A stretch of DNA of 64,000 nt from Bufo bufo (taxonomy: Eukaryota > Chordata > Amphibia > Anura > Bufonidae). Shown one piece after another: positions 1-11,591 of this stretch. Within the stretch, counting starts at the first letter, position 1; each line of letters opens with the position of its first letter. A program made the position numbers and the translations under genes. The DNA is taken from contig NC_053392.1 in NCBI RefSeq assembly GCF_905171765.1, forward strand, positions 398,750,119 to 398,814,118, given 5' to 3'. The notes under the pieces were generated by a model. It saw nothing but the letters and a program-made list of their open reading frames with translations, had not been told where the DNA came from and did no database searches.

Positions 1-2340
1 AAATACCTGGGGGTGTCTTCTTTCCAAAATGGGGTCACTTGTGGGGTACTTATAGTGCCCTGGCATTCTAGGGGCCCAAATGTGTGGTAAGAAGTTTGAA
101 ATCAAAATGTGTAAAAAATGACCAGTGAAATCCGAAAGGTGCTCTTTGGAATATGGGCCCCTTTGCCCACCTAGGCTGCAAAAAAGTGTCACACATCTGG
201 TATCTCCGTACTCAGGAGAAGTTGGGGAATGTGTTTTGGGTGTCATTTTACATATACCTATGCTGGGTGAGAGAAATATCTTGGCAAAAGACAACTTTTC
301 CCATTTTTTTATACAAAGTTGGCATTTGACCAAGATATTTATCTCACCCAGCATGGGTATATGTAAAATGACACCCCAAAACACATTCCCCAACTTCTCC
401 TGAGTACGGCGATACCACATGTGTGGCACTTTTTTGCAGCCTAGGTGGGCAAAGGGGCCCATATTCCAAAGAGCACCTTTCGGAATTCACTGGTCATTTT
501 TTACAGAATTTGATTTCAAACTCCTTACCACACATTAGGGCCCCTAGAATGCCAGGGCAGTATAACTACCCCACATGTGACCCCATTTCGGAAAGAAGAC
601 ACCCCAAGGTATTCCGTGAGGGGCATATTGAGTCCATGAACGATTGAAATTTTTGTCCCAAGTTAGCGGAAAGGGAGACTTTATGAGAAAAAAATAAATA
701 AAATCAATACTAACTTGTGCCAAAAAAAAAAAAATTTCGATGAACTCGCCATGCCCCTCATTGAATACCTTGGGGTGTCTTCTTTCCAAAATAGGGTCAC
801 ATGTGGGGTATTTATACTGCCCTGGCATTCTAGGGGCCCTAAAGCGTGAGAAGAAGTCTGGGATCCAAATGTCTAAAAATGCCCTCATAAAAGGAATGTG
901 GGCCCCTTTGCGCATCTAGGCTGCAAAAAAGTGTCACACATCTGGTATCGCCGTACTCAGGAGAAGTTGGGCAATGTGTTTTGGGGTGTCATTTTACATA
1001 TACCCATGCTGGGTGAGAGAAATATCTTGGTCAAATGCCAACTTTGTATAAAAAAATGGGAAAAGTTGTCTTTTGCTGAGATATTTCTTTCACCCAGCAT
1101 GGGTATATGTAAAATGACACCCCAAAACACATTCCCCAACTTCTCCTGAATACGGCGATACCACATGTGTGACACTTTTTTGCAGCCTAGGTGGGCAAAG
1201 GGGCCCATATTCCAAAGAGCACCTTTCGGATTTCACTGGTCATTTTTTACACATTTTGATTTCAAACTTCTTACCACACATTTGGGCCCCTAGAATGCCA
1301 GGGCACTATAAGTACCCCACAAGTGACCCCATTTTGGAAAGAAGACACCTCAAGGTATTCGCTGATGGGCATAGTGAGTTCATGGAAGTTTTTATTTTTT
1401 GTCACAAGTTAGTGGAATATGAGACTTTGTAAGGAAAAAAAAAAAAAAAAAAATCATCATTTTCCACTAACTTGTGACAAAAAATAAAAAATTCTAGGAA
1501 CTCGCCATGCCCCTCACGGAATACCTTGGGTGTCTTCTTTCCAAAATGGGGTCACTTGTGGGGTAGTTATACTGCCCTGGCATTCTAGGGGCCCAAATGT
1601 GTGGTAAGGAGTTTGAAATCAAATTCTGTAAAAAATGACCAGTGAAATCGAAAGGTGCTCTTTGGAATATGGGCCCCTTTGCCCACCTAGGCTGCAAAAA
1701 AGTGTCACACATCTGGTATCTCCGTATTCAGGAGAGGTTGGGGAATGTGTTTTGGGGTGTCATTTTACATATACCCATGCTGGGTGAGAGAAATATCTTG
1801 GCAAAAGACAACTTTTCCCATTTTTTTATACAAAGTTGGCATTTGACCAAGATATTTATCTCACCCAGCATGGGTATATGTAAAATGACACCCCAAAACA
1901 CATTCCCCAACTTCTCCTGAATACGGAGATACCAGATGTGTGACACTTTTTTGCAGCCTATGTGGGCAAAGGGGCCCATATTCCAAAGAGCACCTTTCGG
2001 ATTTCACTGGTCATTTTTTACAGAATTTGATTTCAAACTCCTTACCACACATTTGGGCCTCTAGAATGCCAGGGCAGTATAACTACCCCACAAGTGACCC
2101 CATTTGGGAAAGAAGACACCCCAAGGTATTCGCTGATGGGCATAGTGAGTTCATGGAAGTTTTTATTTTTTGTCACAAGTTAGTGGAATATGAGACTTTG
2201 TAAGAAAAAAAAATAAAAAATCATCATTTTCCGCTAACTTGTGACAAAAAATAAAAAGTTCGATGAACTCACTATGCCCATCAGCGAATACCTTAGGGTG
2301 TCTACTTTCCGAAATGGGGTCATTTGTGGGGTGTTTGTAC
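1..2340. repeat. Tandem array of ~770-bp palindromic units (piggyBac internal)
   Basis: The same ~385-bp segment occurs alternately in both orientations, so each ~770-bp unit is a long near-perfect palindrome. One family of symmetry centres lies in the poly-T/poly-A stretch near 305, 1060 and 1825; the other lies in the A-run flanked by TTTTTGTCACAAGTTAG and its inverse near 700, 1440 and 2210. Open frames in both strands (repeated peptides with GVILHIPMLGE or RMPGQY) are products of this repetition and have no coding support. Confidence 0.9.
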
Positions 2341-2780
2341 TGTCTGGGCATTGTAGAACCTCAGGAAACATGACAGGTGCTCAGAAAGTCAGAGCTGCTT
2401 CAAAAAGCGGAAATTCACATTTTTGTACTATAGTCTGTAAACGCTATAACTTTTACCCAAACCATTTTTTTTTTACCCAAACATTTTTTTTTTATCAAAG
2501 ACATGTAGGACAATAAATTTAGAGAAAAATTTATATATGGATGTCGTTTTTTTTGCAAAATTTTGCAACTGAAAGTGAAAAATGTCATTTTTTTGCCAAA
2601 AAATCGTTAAATTTCGATTAATAACAAAAAAAGTAAAAATTTCAGCAGCAATGAAATACCACCAAATGAAAGCTCTATTAGTGAGAAGAAAAGGAGGTAA
2701 AATTCATTTGGGTGGTAAGTTGCATGACCGAGCAATAAACCGCTAAATTAAGGGGGTATAAACCTGTGGTCCTTAAGTGG
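1..2780 (+). mobile_element. piggyBac-type element, right (3') part
   Basis: The outer end is ...CCTTAAGTGG followed by TTAA (2781-2784), the usual target of piggyBac-type elements. The inverse, CCACTTAAGGACCAC, resembles the left end CCACCTCCGGACCGC of the element starting at 59015, so the two probably belong to related families. Bases 2340-2780 form the unique right terminus: AT-rich, with A/T runs. Bases 1 to about 2340 are palindromic array units also found at 62640-64000 downstream of a piggyBac transposase. No transposase is visible in this copy; its left part lies outside the window. Confidence 0.75.
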
Positions 2781-2784
2781 TTAA

Positions 2785-3477
2785 GCAAATAATTTTTTTC
2801 TGGTCATCGTGGTGTTCTGACGCCCATAACTTTTTTATAGTTATGCCTACGGAAATCTGTGAGGGCTCATTTTTGGTGGGATTATCTGTGGGAATAACTT
2901 TTTATCACATTTTTTGGGGAAGTATGTGATTAAGAAGAAGTGATGAAAAAATGGCGAGTCGGACATTTTTATTTATTTTTTCTGTTACACCATTCACCGT
3001 ATGGGATATGTTTTTTTATATTTTATTAGTACAGGTGTTCGCACGCGGCGATGCCCATGTCATAACTTTTTTTTAATTGTTTATTTCTATTGTGGGGAAA
3101 GGGGGGTGATTTGATTTATCTTTTATATCTTTCAAAACTTTGGACCCCCAACTTGCAAGCATCAGATTACAATTTTTATTGAATAATGGAATTTGCTCCA
3201 TTATTCTATATAGAAATCAGTGCTGCCACCTGCTGGCCTGAACTGTAATATACAAGTAATGAGCCTGGAAGCCTAGTCCAGGCTCAAGTTCATTACTATA
3301 AACAAACGCCTTCCCCGATCTCCGCCCAGAGAATGCGCTGCTTAACCGGAAGCGCGTGTTTTCGGGTTTTAGCCCTCTCAGATGCCATGGTCGAGCGCCA
3401 TTTTTAAAGACCTGACATCCGCGAACATGTACAGAGGTTGTCGGGAAGGGTTTAAACAATCTACCAGGGCCGGTGCA
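2785..3477. other. AT-rich interspersed repeat, family not identified
   Basis: No gene. The left part (2785-3190) has T-rich stretches and a phrase near 3000-3060 (attcaccgtatgggatat ... cacgcggcgatgcc) that I associate with anuran DNA transposon interiors, possibly another piggyBac relative. The right part (3217-3477) contains the inverted pair TAATGAGCCTGGA / TCCAGGCTCAAGTTCATTA around 3260-3295. No clean termini were found. Confidence 0.35.
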
Positions 3478-3670
3478 AGGATTTTTGCCGCCCCCTTATG
3501 TCACTCACTCACTGACAGACACACACTGACAGACAGACACGCACTCAGACACTCACTGAATGACGTACACAGAAACTCACTGACAGACATACTCACTGAC
3601 AGACACACATACACTCACTGACAGACAGACACACACTCACTCACCGACAGACATACATCTACCCACTGAA

Positions 3671-3701
<31 letters not shown>

Positions 3702-3936
3702 CTCACTGACAGACACTCACTCACTGGCAGACAAACACACACATATACTCACTGACAAAAATACACATACTCACTGACAAACACACAGACACTTACTGAC
3801 CGACAGACATCCACACTCACTGACATACACTCACTCACTGACATACACACATAGACACTCAATGACAGACACACATACATTTACTGACAGAAAGACACAG
3901 GCAGACACTCACTCAGTCAAACACTTAAACACTCAC
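3478..3936. repeat. Simple repeat: degenerate (ACTCACTGACAGACAC)n with a CA run
   Basis: About 460 bp of imperfect tandem copies of a 10-16 bp motif of the type CACTCACTGACAGACA, including an uninterrupted CA run near 3670-3697. The open frame of repeated Thr/Asp/Arg/His over it is low-complexity and is not a gene. Confidence 0.95.
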
Positions 3937-4768
3937 CTCCCTGGGGTCCAGTGTGGTGCAGCTCCTCAGTCCTCCAGTGCACCGTTTAGTATGCCGGGGC
4001 CGGAATGACGTCATATTCCGGCATCACAGAGGGCGCGTGAGGGAGGAGTGGGGAGCTGCTAGAACAGCCTTTCTTGCCGCTCGCCTCCTCTCCTCTGGTA
4101 ATTTACTGGCAGAGCAGGCACCTGCCATCAGGGTAAGCAGATGCCTGCTCTGCCATATTTAAGAAGGACCTCCACCTCCTGGCCCCCCTGTAACGGCGGT
4201 GGGGGCGGCTCAAGCATCATAGATGCATAAACCTCATTAGGCTTCTACATACGTCTAGAATATGAACATTGCATGTGGCCTTATAGGGCATGATACACAG
4301 TTTACAAAATAAACCTCAGCTTGCCTCGAGAAAGATTTTCAACCATACGTGTGAATTCTCTCCCATTTTCTAATAGAAAGTAGCAAAACTACCAAATGTG
4401 AACACAACTTTACTACCTCATGTATTATTTACACTACTTTAGAAATAAGAAATGGGAATTCTCAATGACTATGTTCATACTGAATGTATTACAGCACTCT
4501 TGTGGTGTCATAAAGGCTCCTTGTACTTACTAATCTGAATAGACAAGCAGAAAGGACATTGGACTGAGCCAGGATTCCTTTAGTGCTCAGTATGCTTATT
4601 CTTAGGCAGTAATATGAGTCTGGAGCAAACAGTTAGCTGGTGCTGGTTTGACGTGTTGCCTTACACCTGTTCTAGCATGGGAGACTTGATCTGCAATGCT
4701 GCAGTAACTGGGGCTAAATAAAAAATAAACTAAACAAAAAACTGATAGGTTACTGTTATGATCTAGGG
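3937..4768. other. Intronic DNA without recognisable gene
   Basis: No coding region or clear repeat border found. It contains one perfect CRE-like octamer TGACGTCA (4006-4013) inside the short palindrome CCGGAATGACGTCATATTCCGG, and ends just before a hAT MITE. The last 8 bp (4761-4768) are that MITE's target duplication. Confidence 0.5.
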
Positions 4769-4925
4769 CTGTGATGGCTAACCTTCGGCACTCCAGCTGT
4801 ACTAAAACTACGACTCCCAAGATGCACACTTGCTTGGCTGATCTCAGAACTCCATAGAAATGAATAGAGCATGCTGGGAGTCGTAGTTTCACCACAGCTA
4901 GAGTGCCGGAGGTTAGCCATCACTG
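4769..4925. mobile_element. hAT MITE, 157 bp, with 8-bp target duplication
   Basis: The ends are CTGTGATGGCTAACC and, inverted, CAGTGATGGCTAACC. The flanks are the identical octamer ATCTAGGG (4761-4768 and 4926-4933), the 8-bp duplication typical of hAT transposons. The inside is palindromic: ACTACGACTCCCAAGATGC and its inverse GCATGCTGGGAGTCGTAGT. There is no coding capacity. Confidence 0.9.
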
Positions 4926-5099
4926 ATCTAGGGTCACAAGAACCTCTGAACATATCACAAGGGTACAGAAAAGAGACAACCAGATCCAGAGTAGGCCAAA
5001 AGGAATGCCTTGTTAAATGACGAGACCAAAATAACCAGAATAATCCTGGACAAACAGGTAGAAGACAGTGGCAGATGTAGGACCACTGGGCCAAGTGAC

Positions 5100-6270
5100 C
5101 TGTTTGACTAAGGGCCAAAACTAAGGGTGTTATGCCGGTGCTCCCCTTTTTTCATCCTTTAATCCCTGAATCTGGTCTTCACTGCAGGGGAGCGACTGGA
5201 CCACTACCTCCTGGAATCATCCTGTTACACTTGGCAAAAACCTGCAAGGAAAACAGACGCTGGTGCAAAACACCAGCAGTCCAGGGAAGACATAAAACGA
5301 GGAATACTGGCAAACAAACAGGAATCCAAACAAACTTTCAACAAAGGACACTGGTCAGACACAGACCAAATTATAGGAACACAGTGAGCCCCATCGTCAG
5401 GAACCCACACGGAACTGGATACAAGGAGCATGGCGCTCACTGACAGACTGGACAAAATCAGGGACATACAGACATAGCCAGTATTCATGTGGATACGTAT
5501 ACAGGTAGCATGACGTACACAGGCAGACCAGTAAACAGACATATAAACATGCCTGGACCCCATGCGGAACTAACTGGGTGCATGGAGGTTACAGATGAAC
5601 ATACAAAACATGAAGATATATTAACATGTCTGGACCCCATGCAGAACTGTGTGCATGGAGGTTACAGATGAATATACAAAACAAAGACATTAATGAAATA
5701 TCAGGCTGACCACACAAATCAGGATAGAATCACAGACACACTGGTCAGTAGAATGCACCCTACACACATTCCTGGAAACAGACTGCACCCTAGGCATGCA
5801 GCACACAGGTCAATTAAGGCACCTGACCAGCTGATAATCAGACATAAAAACGGAAACATTAACCCTACATAGATACAGGGAATGACCAAATCACAGTAGA
5901 ATACCACAGTCGGCACGTACCACACAAGCAACCAGCATATATGGGAATGAGAACTGCAGCCAGTACGCAACACACAAGCAACCATCATATATAGGAATGA
6001 GAACCGCAGCCAGTACACAAGTGTATAGCAACACACTGTCACAGAAAACTGCACTGCAATAAATACAAGACACAGGGAGTACACAAATTCACAGGTCTTG
6101 GGTCCCACACTATAAAACCGCAGCCAGCATGCACCATCGAAACATCCAGCATACATGGGTAACGGCCCACAGCCATTATGCAAGAGCGCATGCAGCCAGC
6201 CTACATGGCAGCAAGTGTCACAGTGAAACATGTTACTTATGTGTAGAGTGAGATTACATATGTAAAAATT
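5100..6270. repeat. Unidentified repeat with internal tandem duplications
   Basis: No convincing gene. Two internal duplications are visible: a ~80-bp unit around the phrase CTGGACCCCATGC (copies near 5548-5625 and 5628-5700) and a ~65-bp unit around GGAATGAGAAC (copies near 5935-5995 and 5996-6060). The 170-codon minus-strand frame at 5719-6231 is a by-product of this repetition. The composition resembles an LTR-element interior or LTR, but no TG...CA termini were found. Confidence 0.4.
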
Positions 6271-6275
6271 ACACC

Positions 6276-7573
6276 TGTGAGGAATATGGATTATTATTTA
6301 CTGGCAGCCATGATTGTCAGTTGATTCACCTTTTGGCTTGTACACAGTCAGTGTATATGCAAAATATGTTCCCACCCCCCAGCCATCTGATTGTCAGCTA
6401 CCAAGGGAGAAAGCCCCAGGGGTCTAGGCTTCAAGGAGGCCCCAGGTGGATAATGTCACACCTCAACCAGCCAGTTTGGAGGCAACCAAATCTGCAGGAA
6501 AACCCCCAGCAGGAGGTCTCAGCTCTTGCACAAGATCAATGATACCTCCCAGACATGTTGGCACCTACATTTCATAAGGAATTATGAATTGCCCGTCCAT
6601 CGCAGGCGCAAACCAGATACATATTTGTGTCCCGGTGGCCACGAGGAACGGGCCCATGTTCTTGGTTTGATAGTGGGATGCCAGGGAAGGGAGATATACA
6701 TATCTCCCCACAGAAACCAACTAACGGTACCATGTTTGGACTTTAGTTGTAGCCGGAACCCAGGCGGATCCGTTGGTCCCAGAACCATCTCCCTGTGACC
6801 TTCTGGACTGGAGCTATGAACCCTAAAGGGTTTTGTGGGTCATTTGCAGCCAGTCCAGCAGGGGGGAGTGGACCCCTCCCAAAGGCCAGGAGGGGAGGGG
6901 ACGGCTACAGGTTAAAAGACTTGTGCCAGCAAGCGGGCGGGTCTTTCTCTGAAGAAGGGTCACATCGTGTAATGTGTTTAGGGAGACCCAGGAACTAGCT
7001 GAGATCACTGCCCTTCTTGTGACTACAGCAAAGAACACCTCACAACCAAGGTACTTTCATCTTACCCGATAACTGACTTTTACTCTGCTTAACCCTGTTG
7101 TACCCATATAACCTGTATCTGTAACCTCAGACCACTGTATATATTCCCTGTGTATATTGTGTTATATCTAGTGTGCCCTTAAGGCGATTAAATCTATAAT
7201 TTAATCTTGTGCTATCTTCTATCTCGATCACGAATCCCCACATCTGTGTTTTGGCCTAGTTATAAGCTACCGCGGGTTGGTTTCTCACCCTATATAATCC
7301 CGTTATCGGACCGGGCTTATATCAAACGAGAGGCTGGTGGCAGATACTCGGGCTGAGACAGCGCTGTCTTTGCTGCGGCAGTGAAAAGGCTCTCAGCTTG
7401 TTGCCTCTCTCTGCCCGCGTGGACAAGAGGTGTCTGTGTAAACTGTACCAAGATGACCTTACCTGCTCCTTTGGAGAGCGTAACGTCACGCTGTGGTAAC
7501 CCGTGACCATACCGCGTCTCATGAGCTCGACCTAGGTGCCGTCAAGCGGGCATGAGGTGTGGTATTCGTCACA
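6276..7573 (+). mobile_element. Solo LTR of a retrovirus-like element (1298 bp)
   Basis: The sequence starts TGTGAGGAAT and ends ATTCGTCACA, a near-perfect inverted pair with TG...CA ends, and is flanked by the 5-bp duplication ACACC (6271-6275 and 7574-7578). The length and the ATTAAA polyadenylation-like signal near 7188, followed by T-rich sequence, suit a long retroviral LTR read on the + strand. No gag, pol or env remnant lies next to it, so this is probably a solo LTR left by LTR-LTR recombination. The family is not identified. Confidence 0.7.
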
Positions 7574-7578
7574 ACACC

Positions 7579-8382
7579 AAATATGAAAAAATATACACCA
7601 AATAGCTGTGGTTATGTTTATATATGGGGATATCAGTGTATGCTGTGATTAGAATTTTAACCTCTTTACAGTAGGTTGGATTCCCATGTAGCATCCTCAG
7701 TGCAGTAGTGTATCATGCTGCTGCCAAGCAGAACCGCACATAACTATGGACGATCTTGTTTATGATACATGACGCGCTAGAACAAGGATCTCTGTGTAGT
7801 AGGGCATCCAAAATAATGAATGGGGTCGCAGTGTGACTGCAAGCCCAGAATTGCAAAAAATCCAACCTTGCTTGATTTTTTTTTTTTTGCAATTCTCATG
7901 TTGCAGTAGCGGCAATTTTCCCCGATCATTCATATAGCTCACAGTCGTGGCCAAGAATGCCATGTAGCTCCTTGGTTCACTGTTAATTGCTGCAGTTTCA
8001 TAGCAAAAACAGTTGAAGCACATAAGTTTCAGGCTTTGGGCCTATAATTTCTTTTTTACTCCCAACAAATACAATATTGTTGCAGTCCACTGTCACAGTA
8101 CAGTTTAATGGAATTAAATTGTTGACATGTGTAGAACTAAATGCCACCATACACATTACTATATTGTCGGCCAAATCCACCGAGAACAGAAGGTTCAGCC
8201 GACCGTATGGTGTGTAAGAGAATCTCCTGACATCACCCAATCCTTTTGCTTTCCCTGGATATAAGCCGCCGGAGGTGTCTGGCAGCGGCTGTCTACCATC
8301 TCCCCACTGAATGCACATACTCGTTAGAGCGAGCTATACTAGAGGAGTAGTCAACAACACTGCTGAAAAGGATGTTCTAGTG
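7579..8382. other. Intronic DNA without recognisable gene
   Basis: No gene or clear repeat. The open frames here are short and lack family motifs. The last 8 bp (8375-8382) are the target duplication of the next hAT MITE. Confidence 0.5.
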
Positions 8383-8529
8383 CAGGGATGGCCAACCAGC
8401 GGCTTTCCAGCTGTTGCAAAACTACAACTCCCAGCATGCCCAGACTGCTTACAGCTATCAACCTACAGCAGGGCCTGGTGGGAATTGTAGTTTTACAACA
8501 GCTGGAGAGCCGCAGGTTGGCCAGCCCTG
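8383..8529. mobile_element. hAT MITE, 147 bp, with 8-bp target duplication
   Basis: The ends are CAGGGATGGCCAACC and GGTTGGCCAGCCCTG. The perfect octamer TTCTAGTG flanks it at 8375-8382 and 8530-8537. The interior is palindromic, with CAGCTGTTGCAAAACTACA opposite TGTAGTTTTACAACAGCTG. It has the same length and inner motif as the copy at 41667-41813, so both belong to one family or sister families. Confidence 0.93.
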
Positions 8530-8537
8530 TTCTAGTG

Positions 8538-9201
8538 GCTGGAAAGGTGTAAGTCTTCCAAAGTTCCCAGATTTTCTTGAAAGGTTTAAAGGAGTTATCT
8601 GATATAAAGAGAAATCTCGGACAAGCCTCCCAATTGGCTAAAATGCTAAATTATGTTAAACTCACCTCTTTGGCTGGGTTTACATCATGTTTTGTTATAT
8701 GTTTAACGTATACAAAAAACATATACGTTGATGTATGCCTCGTACTGATGCCGTGCCAGTGGCATCCATTTACTAAAGGGTTCCTTTGTAGAAAAAAGGA
8801 AACTCTAACTTTATGTGAACCCACCTTTTCTCCAGCGCCGTTCTCTGCATCACCACTGAATCTTCCTGCCACTGCTAATTTACAAACTGTAGCAGTAATG
8901 TGCTAGTAGATTTCCTGGGAGTATCCTGAAATATGCAGGATCCCTCACAGCCCTGGCAGAGTAGCAAGGTCCCATGCAATCCCAGCAGATCAGGCCAGTC
9001 CCCCTTGAAGCCTTCAGCCAGTGGCCATTATTGGGAACTTGTATATGTATTTCTGTTTCTCCCATTGACTTCAAAGGAACCTATAAAAATATGTATGCAG
9101 TAAACATCCTCTTGTGGTAGATGCAGGCAGCCAGAATTGTATAATTTTATTTAATCTCTGTGTACTGTGTTGGCACTGTTCTTGCACACTACACAGGACA
9201 C
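8538..9201. other. Intronic DNA with a half T2-type end
   Basis: No gene. TTTAAAGGAGTTATCTG near 8584 looks like one end of a T2-type MITE (TTAAAGGRR), but no matching right end was seen. The rest is unassigned. Confidence 0.4.
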
Positions 9202-9209
9202 TATTGATG

Positions 9210-9517
9210 CAGGGGTGCGCCACCAATGAGGCGAGGTGAGGCGATTGCCTCAGGCAGCATCAGGTAGGGGCAAGAGGGAGGCAGCAGAAGGGGGATTATC
9301 TGTTTCTGCAGTATAGTATTGGGAAGCACAGTATGTGGCACTGTATTACTCTGTTTGTTTTCTAGCTCTATATGTAATGTTTTCCAAGTATGTCTTTAAC
9401 AGTAGGGCTGGAGGGAAGGGGTTAGGTTATCAAATTGGCATTGGGGGGGGGGGGGGGGGGGTTGATGCGTCATTTCAGTTTTTGCCTCATGCAGCAGAAA
9501 GGCTAGGTGCACCCCTG
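9210..9517. mobile_element. hAT-type non-autonomous element, 308 bp
   Basis: The ends are CAGGGGTGCGCC and GGTGCACCCCTG. The flanking octamers TATTGATG (9202-9209) and TGTTGATG (9518-9525) differ at one position, as an aged 8-bp duplication would. A (G)n tract lies near 9444-9462. No coding capacity. Confidence 0.8.
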
Positions 9518-9627
9518 TGTTGATGGCATTGTTATTTATACACTTTGCTTTTAGTGACATGTTGCTTGCACTGTGTATAGTGTTTAGGTATTATTGTCTA
9601 TCTTGGTATTTAGTGTAACAGTGGAGA

Positions 9628-10051
9628 TTAAAGGGACCTCCCTATCAAATTGTTTGCATTAAAACATACGTATGGTTCACCTTATTAAAATGCTGTATTT
9701 CATTTGTTGATCAGAAGCTCCATTCCTGAGTTATGATCTTTAATATGCAAATTAAGCCTTTGGTGCAATGAGGGCATCAGCGTTGCTCTTGTTGCACCCA
9801 AGCTTCACTCATTTCTGGCCCTGTCAATCAAAGTAGCCAGAGAGCGGCGTGTCCACAGAAAGGAGCAGAGCAGCAAGAGCAATTGTGACACCCTAATTGC
9901 ACCAAAAGCCTAATTTGCATATTGAGAAAAAGTATCAGAACTCATGAAAAGGCTCAACAAAAGAAAAACAGCGTTTTAATCAGGTACATCACAGCTATGT
10001 GTCTATGCAAATAATTTGATAGGGAGGTCGCTGGTGGCAGATGCCTTTTAA
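9628..10051. mobile_element. T2/Kolobok-type MITE
   Basis: It begins TTAAAGGGACCTCCC and ends GGGAGGTCGCTGGTGGCAGATGCCTTTTAA. The outermost TTAA motifs are the target duplication, and the inverted GGGACCTCCCTATCAAAT / ATTTGATAGGGAGGTC pair lies just inside. Both arms hold AATATGCAAATTA-like octamer sequences (near 9752 and 9913). No coding capacity. Confidence 0.75.
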
Positions 10052-10600
10052 GTTGTAAAGCAAAAACCAGTTTAGGAGCTTACTCCATATATAGTATGAC
10101 CAGTTTTTTATTCAGCCTGATCTCTGCTTTTTTCACAAATGATCTCTTACTTTGACGTAGTGTGTCCAAACATTCACCTGCTACACAGCACATGCTGGGA
10201 ATGCAGCCCAGCTGATATCCTAGGCAAGACATCTGTGCTTGGCAAAGGCAATGCATTTTTTGTGTAGCTCAACATCTTATCTATAACAGTCTTTGCGTCT
10301 TTCAAGCCTCATATTAGTGATTTGTCACCTTTACTGCTTCCTTCACTTGTCCTTGAAGGTCATAACAACACTGTACTTAACCTCCTCAGTAAATGAGTTT
10401 GTTTTACTTGTGGCACTGTTGATATTGGCATCCAATGTTGTTCTCTTTCCCCTTTATGTAAGAATTTTTTCATGGTTGCATTACCATGAATGTGGTACCA
10501 GCAGATCTTCATGTACATTTGTCCTCAGTAGGACAACAGATCTTTTTTTGGATAAGGCTTCCCTGATCTCCCAGGTCAAAATAGTTCCCTTCCCTGGCAC
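10052..10600. other. Intronic DNA without recognisable gene
   Basis: Nothing recognisable. The 103-codon + strand frame at 10293-10604 has no family motif and runs into the next MITE. Confidence 0.5.
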
Positions 10601-10806
10601 TTAAAGGAGTATAACAATCTCAGCTATTCATGGTTGAGATCAGCCAGAGGTAGCTGGGGTTACGGCCGAGTAGGGTGAGTTACACTGTTTGCAGAACTCC
10701 CATAGAAGTAAATGGAAGGTACCGAAAGCAGGCTACACTATTTCTGTAACTCAGAAGCTCTGGTCATAGCATAGGATGAATGGCTGAGATGGGAATAATC
10801 CTTTAA
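10601..10806. mobile_element. T2/Kolobok-type MITE, 206 bp
   Basis: The ends are TTAAAGGAGTATAACAATCT and the roughly inverse GATGGGAATAATCCTTTAA, with TTAA at both outer borders and the inverted pair CAATCTCAGC / GCTGAGATG just inside. No coding capacity. Confidence 0.7.
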
Positions 10807-11231
10807 TAAATAACTTCTACATAGAACCTTAACGTGGCCATGTGCATGTGTCGCTAGACTGAGATTAGCACAAAAAGAAATAGCTACAAGAGTGGGATTC
10901 AAATTTTTGTCAACATGTTCCCTACTTTGCGACAAAGATATGCACCTAACTTAATAAGCAAATATATTTATTAAAGTATTACAAAAATGGCATATAATAA
11001 TATGAAATCTAAATAACTAAAAATATACAAATAAATCTAGTACTAATTAAATACAGCCAGGGGACAGAAGAAAACATTTATATCCAAAGACTTACAGGCG
11101 ATTTTAGATGCTCTCTTCCATTTTATTTTACATGTGTCCCAAATCATCATGACGACTACTCCTGGACATGACTTGTCTCTGTTGAGTTTGCCACCAATGT
11201 CTTTGGCTGCTCACTGTCCCCCCTGAATATA
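10807..11231. other. Intronic DNA without recognisable gene
   Basis: AT-rich sequence with nothing recognisable. It ends in the TA target (11230-11231) of the Tc1 element. Confidence 0.5.
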
Positions 11232-11591
11232 CAGTGGGATGCAAAAGTTTGGGCAACCTTGTTAATCGTCATGATTTTCCTGTATAAATCGTTGGTTGTT
11301 ACGATAAAAAATGTCAGTTAAATATATCACATAGGAGACACACACAGTGATATTTGAGAAGTGAAATGAAGTTTATTGGATTTACAGAAAGTGTGCTATA
11401 ATTGTTTGTTTACTGTTGTCATTTTATTGATTCCAAAACCTTTAGAACTAATTATTGGAACTCAAATTGGCTTGGTAAGCTCAGTGACCCCTGACCTACA
11501 TACACAGGTGAATCCAATTATGAGAAAGAGTTTTTAAGGGGGTCAATTGTAAGTTTCCCTTCTCTTTAAATTTTCTCTGAAGAGTAGCAAC

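Noticed and set aside
3217..3480. CpG-containing stretch as promoter or first exon
   Set aside because: No open frame with motifs, no donor site or TATA/Inr arrangement, and an inverted pair typical of a repeat.
3478..3936. Possible CRISPR-like repeat/spacer pattern
   Set aside because: Motif is 10-16 bp, degenerate and contiguous, without unique spacers; a simple repeat in a vertebrate intron.
5719..6231. 170-codon Cys-rich minus-strand frame with hydrophobic stretches
   Set aside because: Lies over internal tandem duplications and shares its repeats at peptide level; composition bias explains the length and no transporter or receptor motif is visible.
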